A stretch of DNA of 64,000 nt from Ekhidna sp051379705 (GTDB lineage: Bacteria > Bacteroidota > Bacteroidia > Cytophagales > Cyclobacteriaceae), in assembly GCF_051379705.1 (NCBI RefSeq), contig NZ_CP179868.1, positions 1,054,001-1,118,000 of the forward strand. Reading direction: 5' to 3'. The notes beneath the pieces are model-generated. The model was given only the letters and a program-made list of their open reading frames with translations. It was not told the DNA's origin and did not search any database. This document shows positions 61,840 through 64,000 of the stretch, piece by piece (within the stretch, counting starts at the first letter, position 1; each line of letters begins with the position of its first letter). The translations under genes and the position numbers were made by a program.

Positions 61840-62562
61840 CTAGGAAGCTGCAGTTCTCATGCGTGAAATGTTCTTTCCTTTCCGCTGATCAATGATCCTA
61901 CCTCCTTTTAACTGTATAATCTGATCTGTCTTTTCTGCCAGCTCCAAATCATGAGTCACCAGTATGAGTGTAGTTCCTTTTTCCTGGTTGATTTCAAAGA
62001 GCAAATCTTCCACCGATTGACCCGTCTCCTCATCCAAATTGCCGGTAGGTTCATCGGCAAATAATATTTCGGGTTCGTTTGAAAAAGCCCGGGCAATAGC
62101 CACACGCTGCTGCTCGCCCCCGGAAAGCTGTGATGGATAGTGATGAACTCGTTCACCAAGACCTACTCGCTCAAGGAGCGATGCTGCTTGTGTTCGAGCT
62201 GTTTTAACGCCTTGCAGTTCCAAGGGAATCATGACATTCTCCAGTGCTGTCAATGTTTGAATCAGCTGGAAATTTTGGAATACAAAACCTACATGTTGAT
62301 TACGTATTTGAGCCATCTCATCTTCGGTCAGACGATCAAGTAAAATTCTATTCAGTGTAATTGAACCCGAGGTTGGGCGATCAAGACCTGCACAAAGTCC
62401 TAAGAGAGTCGTCTTACCACTACCGGACGGACCCACAACAGCCACAGAAGCACCTTCAGCGACTTTGAAATTAATATCTTCCAATACATGGACTTCTTTG
62501 CTTCCATTTCTGAAAGTTTTGGAAGTGGATGAAACCTCTAAAATCGGCGAATCGTTTGGCAT
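61840..62562 (-). CDS. ABC transporter ATP-binding protein (YbbA/LolD-type)
   Basis: A 240-residue ATPase with Walker A GPSGSGKTT (near 40), Q-loop GFVFQNFQLIQTLTALENV, signature LSGGEQQRVAIARAF, Walker B ILFADEPTGNLDEE and switch H in LVTHDLELAEKT. The GNLD motif and length fit MacB/LolD/YbbA ATPases. It is the partner of the permease 3 bases downstream. Confidence 0.95.
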   Translation of the reverse strand: MPNDSPILEVSSTSKTFRNGSKEVHVLEDINFKVAEGASVAVVGPSGSGKTTLLGLCAGLDRPTSGSITLNRILLDRLTEDEMAQIRNQHVGFVFQNFQLIQTLTALENVMIPLELQGVKTARTQAASLLERVGLGERVHHYPSQLSGGEQQRVAIARAFSNEPEILFADEPTGNLDEETGQSVEDLLFEINQEKGTTLILVTHDLELAEKTDQIIQLKGGRIIDQRKGKNISRMRTAAS

Positions 62563-62692
62563 GTATAAAATTTTAGAAATGTAAACGCAAAGCCCTCACA
62601 CTTGTTTGTAACTTAGGCTCATTACATCAAAAAAGAGCTAAGCGGCGTATATGTTACACCACTAAGCGATTAATATCTTATAACAACACTTC

Positions 62693-63373
62693 ATGTTCTC
62701 ACAAGTTCGAAATTTAGTTTTAATCGGTCTCTTGATTAGCTGCGGTACAGCAACAGAATCAAACACGAATACGTCAGAAACAATAGCCGAGAAAAAGGAA
62801 GCTCCAAATCCTGAGACCAGCTCAGCAAAGATCATCCTCTTCTTTGGCAACAGCATTACCGCAGGGTATCAGCTGGATATGGATCAAGCTTTCCCAGCAC
62901 TCATTCAAAAGCGAATCGACTCATTGGGATTGAATTATAAAACCATCAATGCGGGCTTAAGCGGAGAAACGTCAGCAGGTGGGAAAAGTCGGATTGACTG
63001 GGTGCTCAGAACCGTGCCGGACATATTTGTTTTGGAACTGGGTGCAAATGACGGCTTACGAGGATTGCCATTGGATGAAACCGTTAAAAGCTTGCAGGCC
63101 ATCATCGATGCGGTAAAAAAAGCTAATCCGGATGTGGAAATTGTTATCGCAGGAATGATGGTTCCCCCAAATCTTGGTGAGGATTACACGAGTCAATTCA
63201 AGAATATTTTCTCGGAGCTTGCTGAAAAAAACAATGCTGTCTACATTCCTTTCATTCTAGAAAATGTGGCCGGCATTCCCGAACTCAACTTATCGGATGG
63301 TATTCATCCGACCCCAGAAGGACATGCGATCGTTGCGGAAACTGTTTGGCAATATATTTCACCACTACTATGA
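62693..63373 (+). CDS. SGNH-hydrolase lipoprotein (TesA/arylesterase-like)
   Basis: A 226-residue lipoprotein (signal ending LLISC, Cys17) with a SGNH hydrolase domain from about 46. Block I reads FFGNSITAG, with S54 as nucleophile and N in place of the usual D of GDS. Block II is NAGLSGETSAGG, block III has N119 in ELGANDG, and block V has D202 and H205 in SDGIHPTPEGH. Substrates are likely thioesters, lysophospholipids or aryl esters. It is divergent from the YbbA/YbbP-like exporter, matching the known E. coli arrangement. Confidence 0.9.
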   Translation: MFSQVRNLVLIGLLISCGTATESNTNTSETIAEKKEAPNPETSSAKIILFFGNSITAGYQLDMDQAFPALIQKRIDSLGLNYKTINAGLSGETSAGGKSRIDWVLRTVPDIFVLELGANDGLRGLPLDETVKSLQAIIDAVKKANPDVEIVIAGMMVPPNLGEDYTSQFKNIFSELAEKNNAVYIPFILENVAGIPELNLSDGIHPTPEGHAIVAETVWQYISPLL

Positions 63374-63427
63374 GATTGCTTTTATAGCCTATAATGGCGA
63401 TATTGAAGTAACTAAAACCTAACCTTT

Positions 63428-63595
63428 ATGAATAACATACTTTATATCGTCGCAATCATTTGCGCAGTGTGGGTCATCTATGATGTTTGGACCAAACAAA
63501 AAATGAGTGGAGGATCGAAAATTATCTGGACGATCTTCGCGCTCCTATTTAGCATCATCACTGCTATCATCTACTATTTCATGAAAAAGAAATAG
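63428..63595 (+). CDS. Small two-helix membrane protein (PLDc_N-like)
   Basis: A 55-residue frame: MNNILYIVAIICAVWVIYDV, WTKQKMSGGSKIIWTIFALL, then FSIITAIIYYFMKKK. Two membrane helices flank a W/K-rich turn, with the I-W-x-I-x-x-x-x-F-x-x-I-x-A pattern of the phospholipase-D N-terminal (PLDc_N) domain found alone in many small proteins. A perfect terminator follows, supporting a real single-gene unit. Function unknown. Confidence 0.75.
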   Translation: MNNILYIVAIICAVWVIYDVWTKQKMSGGSKIIWTIFALLFSIITAIIYYFMKKK

Positions 63596-63603
63596 TTAAA
63601 GAG

Positions 63604-63630
63604 AAGCCCATAGCAACTATGGGCTTTTTT
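63604..63630 (+). terminator. Rho-independent terminator
   Basis: AAGCCCATAG (63604-63613) pairs perfectly with CTATGGGCTT (63617-63626) around CAA, followed by TTTT. Confidence 0.95.
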
Positions 63631-63678
63631 AGTACTCCCTCTTTAATCTGAATCATTCGTCTTAACTTTGCGGCTCGC

Positions 63679-64000
63679 ATGCAAAAGGTCGCTTTTTATA
63701 CACTTGGCTGTAAGCTGAATTATTCCGAGACTTCCTCCATCTCCCGGATGTTTGAGGAGAAAGGCTATGCAAAAGTCAATTTTACGGAGGAGCCGGATAT
63801 CTTCATCATCAACACCTGCTCAGTCACAGAAAACGCAGACAAGAAATGTAAGAAAATCGTCAAAGAAGCCAAGAAGATTTCTCCCAGTAGCTTCGTCACC
63901 ATTATTGGCTGCTACGCGCAGCTTAAACCCAAAGAAATCTCCGAAATCCCCGGTGTAGACGCAGTTTTAGGTGCTGCCGAGAAGTTTCGCCTTTTCGACT
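63679..64000 (+). CDS. mtaB: tRNA t6A37 methylthiotransferase MtaB (partial, 5' end)
   Basis: The first 107 codons of a radical-SAM methylthiotransferase run to the window end. The N-terminal UPF0004 domain is clear: VAFYTLGCKLNYSETSSI, IINTCSVTENADKKCKKIV and TIIGCYAQLKP, with the three conserved cysteines of the auxiliary iron-sulfur cluster. The GCKLNxxE form is typical of MtaB, which turns t6A37 into ms2t6A37. The radical-SAM CxxxCxxC lies beyond the window. Confidence 0.9.
   Translation, partial: MQKVAFYTLGCKLNYSETSSISRMFEEKGYAKVNFTEEPDIFIINTCSVTENADKKCKKIVKEAKKISPSSFVTIIGCYAQLKPKEISEIPGVDAVLGAAEKFRLFD

Overview
The window looks like a chromosomal segment of a marine-type Bacteroidota, most likely order Cytophagales. 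This is inferred from protein content: a C-terminal type IX secretion (T9SS) sorting domain, a PafA-type phosphatase, DUF4252, DUF3667, DUF3822, DUF4159 and TIGR02757 proteins, DUF6443/RHS proteins, the gene order DUF3822-coaD-NUDIX-pyrE, and starts that lack Shine-Dalgarno sequences. No rRNA, tRNA, CRISPR array or complete prophage was seen.

Layout. 1-11 kb: the tail of a membrane-anchored CHAT protein, an ECF sigma factor with a TPR/anti-sigma-like partner, a 1907-residue secreted adhesin-like protein, then a second ECF sigma/anti-sigma pair followed by two DUF4252 proteins and an ABC exporter. 11-34 kb: mostly housekeeping genes (GH3 enzyme, LysE exporter, yggS, coaD, pyrE, NfeD protease, hemL, guaA, a PafA-like phosphatase) in short, tightly overlapping operons. 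34-42 kb: a lipoprotein, then a three-gene unit (outer-membrane barrel, TPR-CHAT protease-like protein, membrane-bound LytTR regulator), a thioredoxin-like protein and small proteins. 42-59 kb: a DEAD-box helicase, two paralogous tail-fibre-like surface proteins with duplicated promoters, and a large RHS locus. 59-64 kb: a 41-bp tandem repeat array, an FtsX-type ABC exporter divergent from a tesA-like esterase (the arrangement known from E. coli tesA-ybbA-ybbP), and the start of mtaB.

The most unusual part is 50.6-53.5 kb, between the DUF6443/RHS gene and an SpvB-like RHS-related gene. It holds a RAYT (REP-associated tyrosine transposase) gene and six REP-like palindromes in both orientations. 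The REPs bound two cassettes. Each cassette contains the last 29-33 codons of a protein (one is an exact copy of the RHS C-terminus; the other is unrelated) followed by a small membrane or lipoprotein gene. One cassette is an exact 545-bp duplicate of the RHS tail plus its downstream gene. I interpret this as an array of orphan toxin-tail/immunity cassettes delimited, and perhaps mobilised, by a REP/RAYT system. The layout is read directly from the sequence; the toxin and immunity roles are inference.

All family assignments come from motif recognition by eye; no database search was run.
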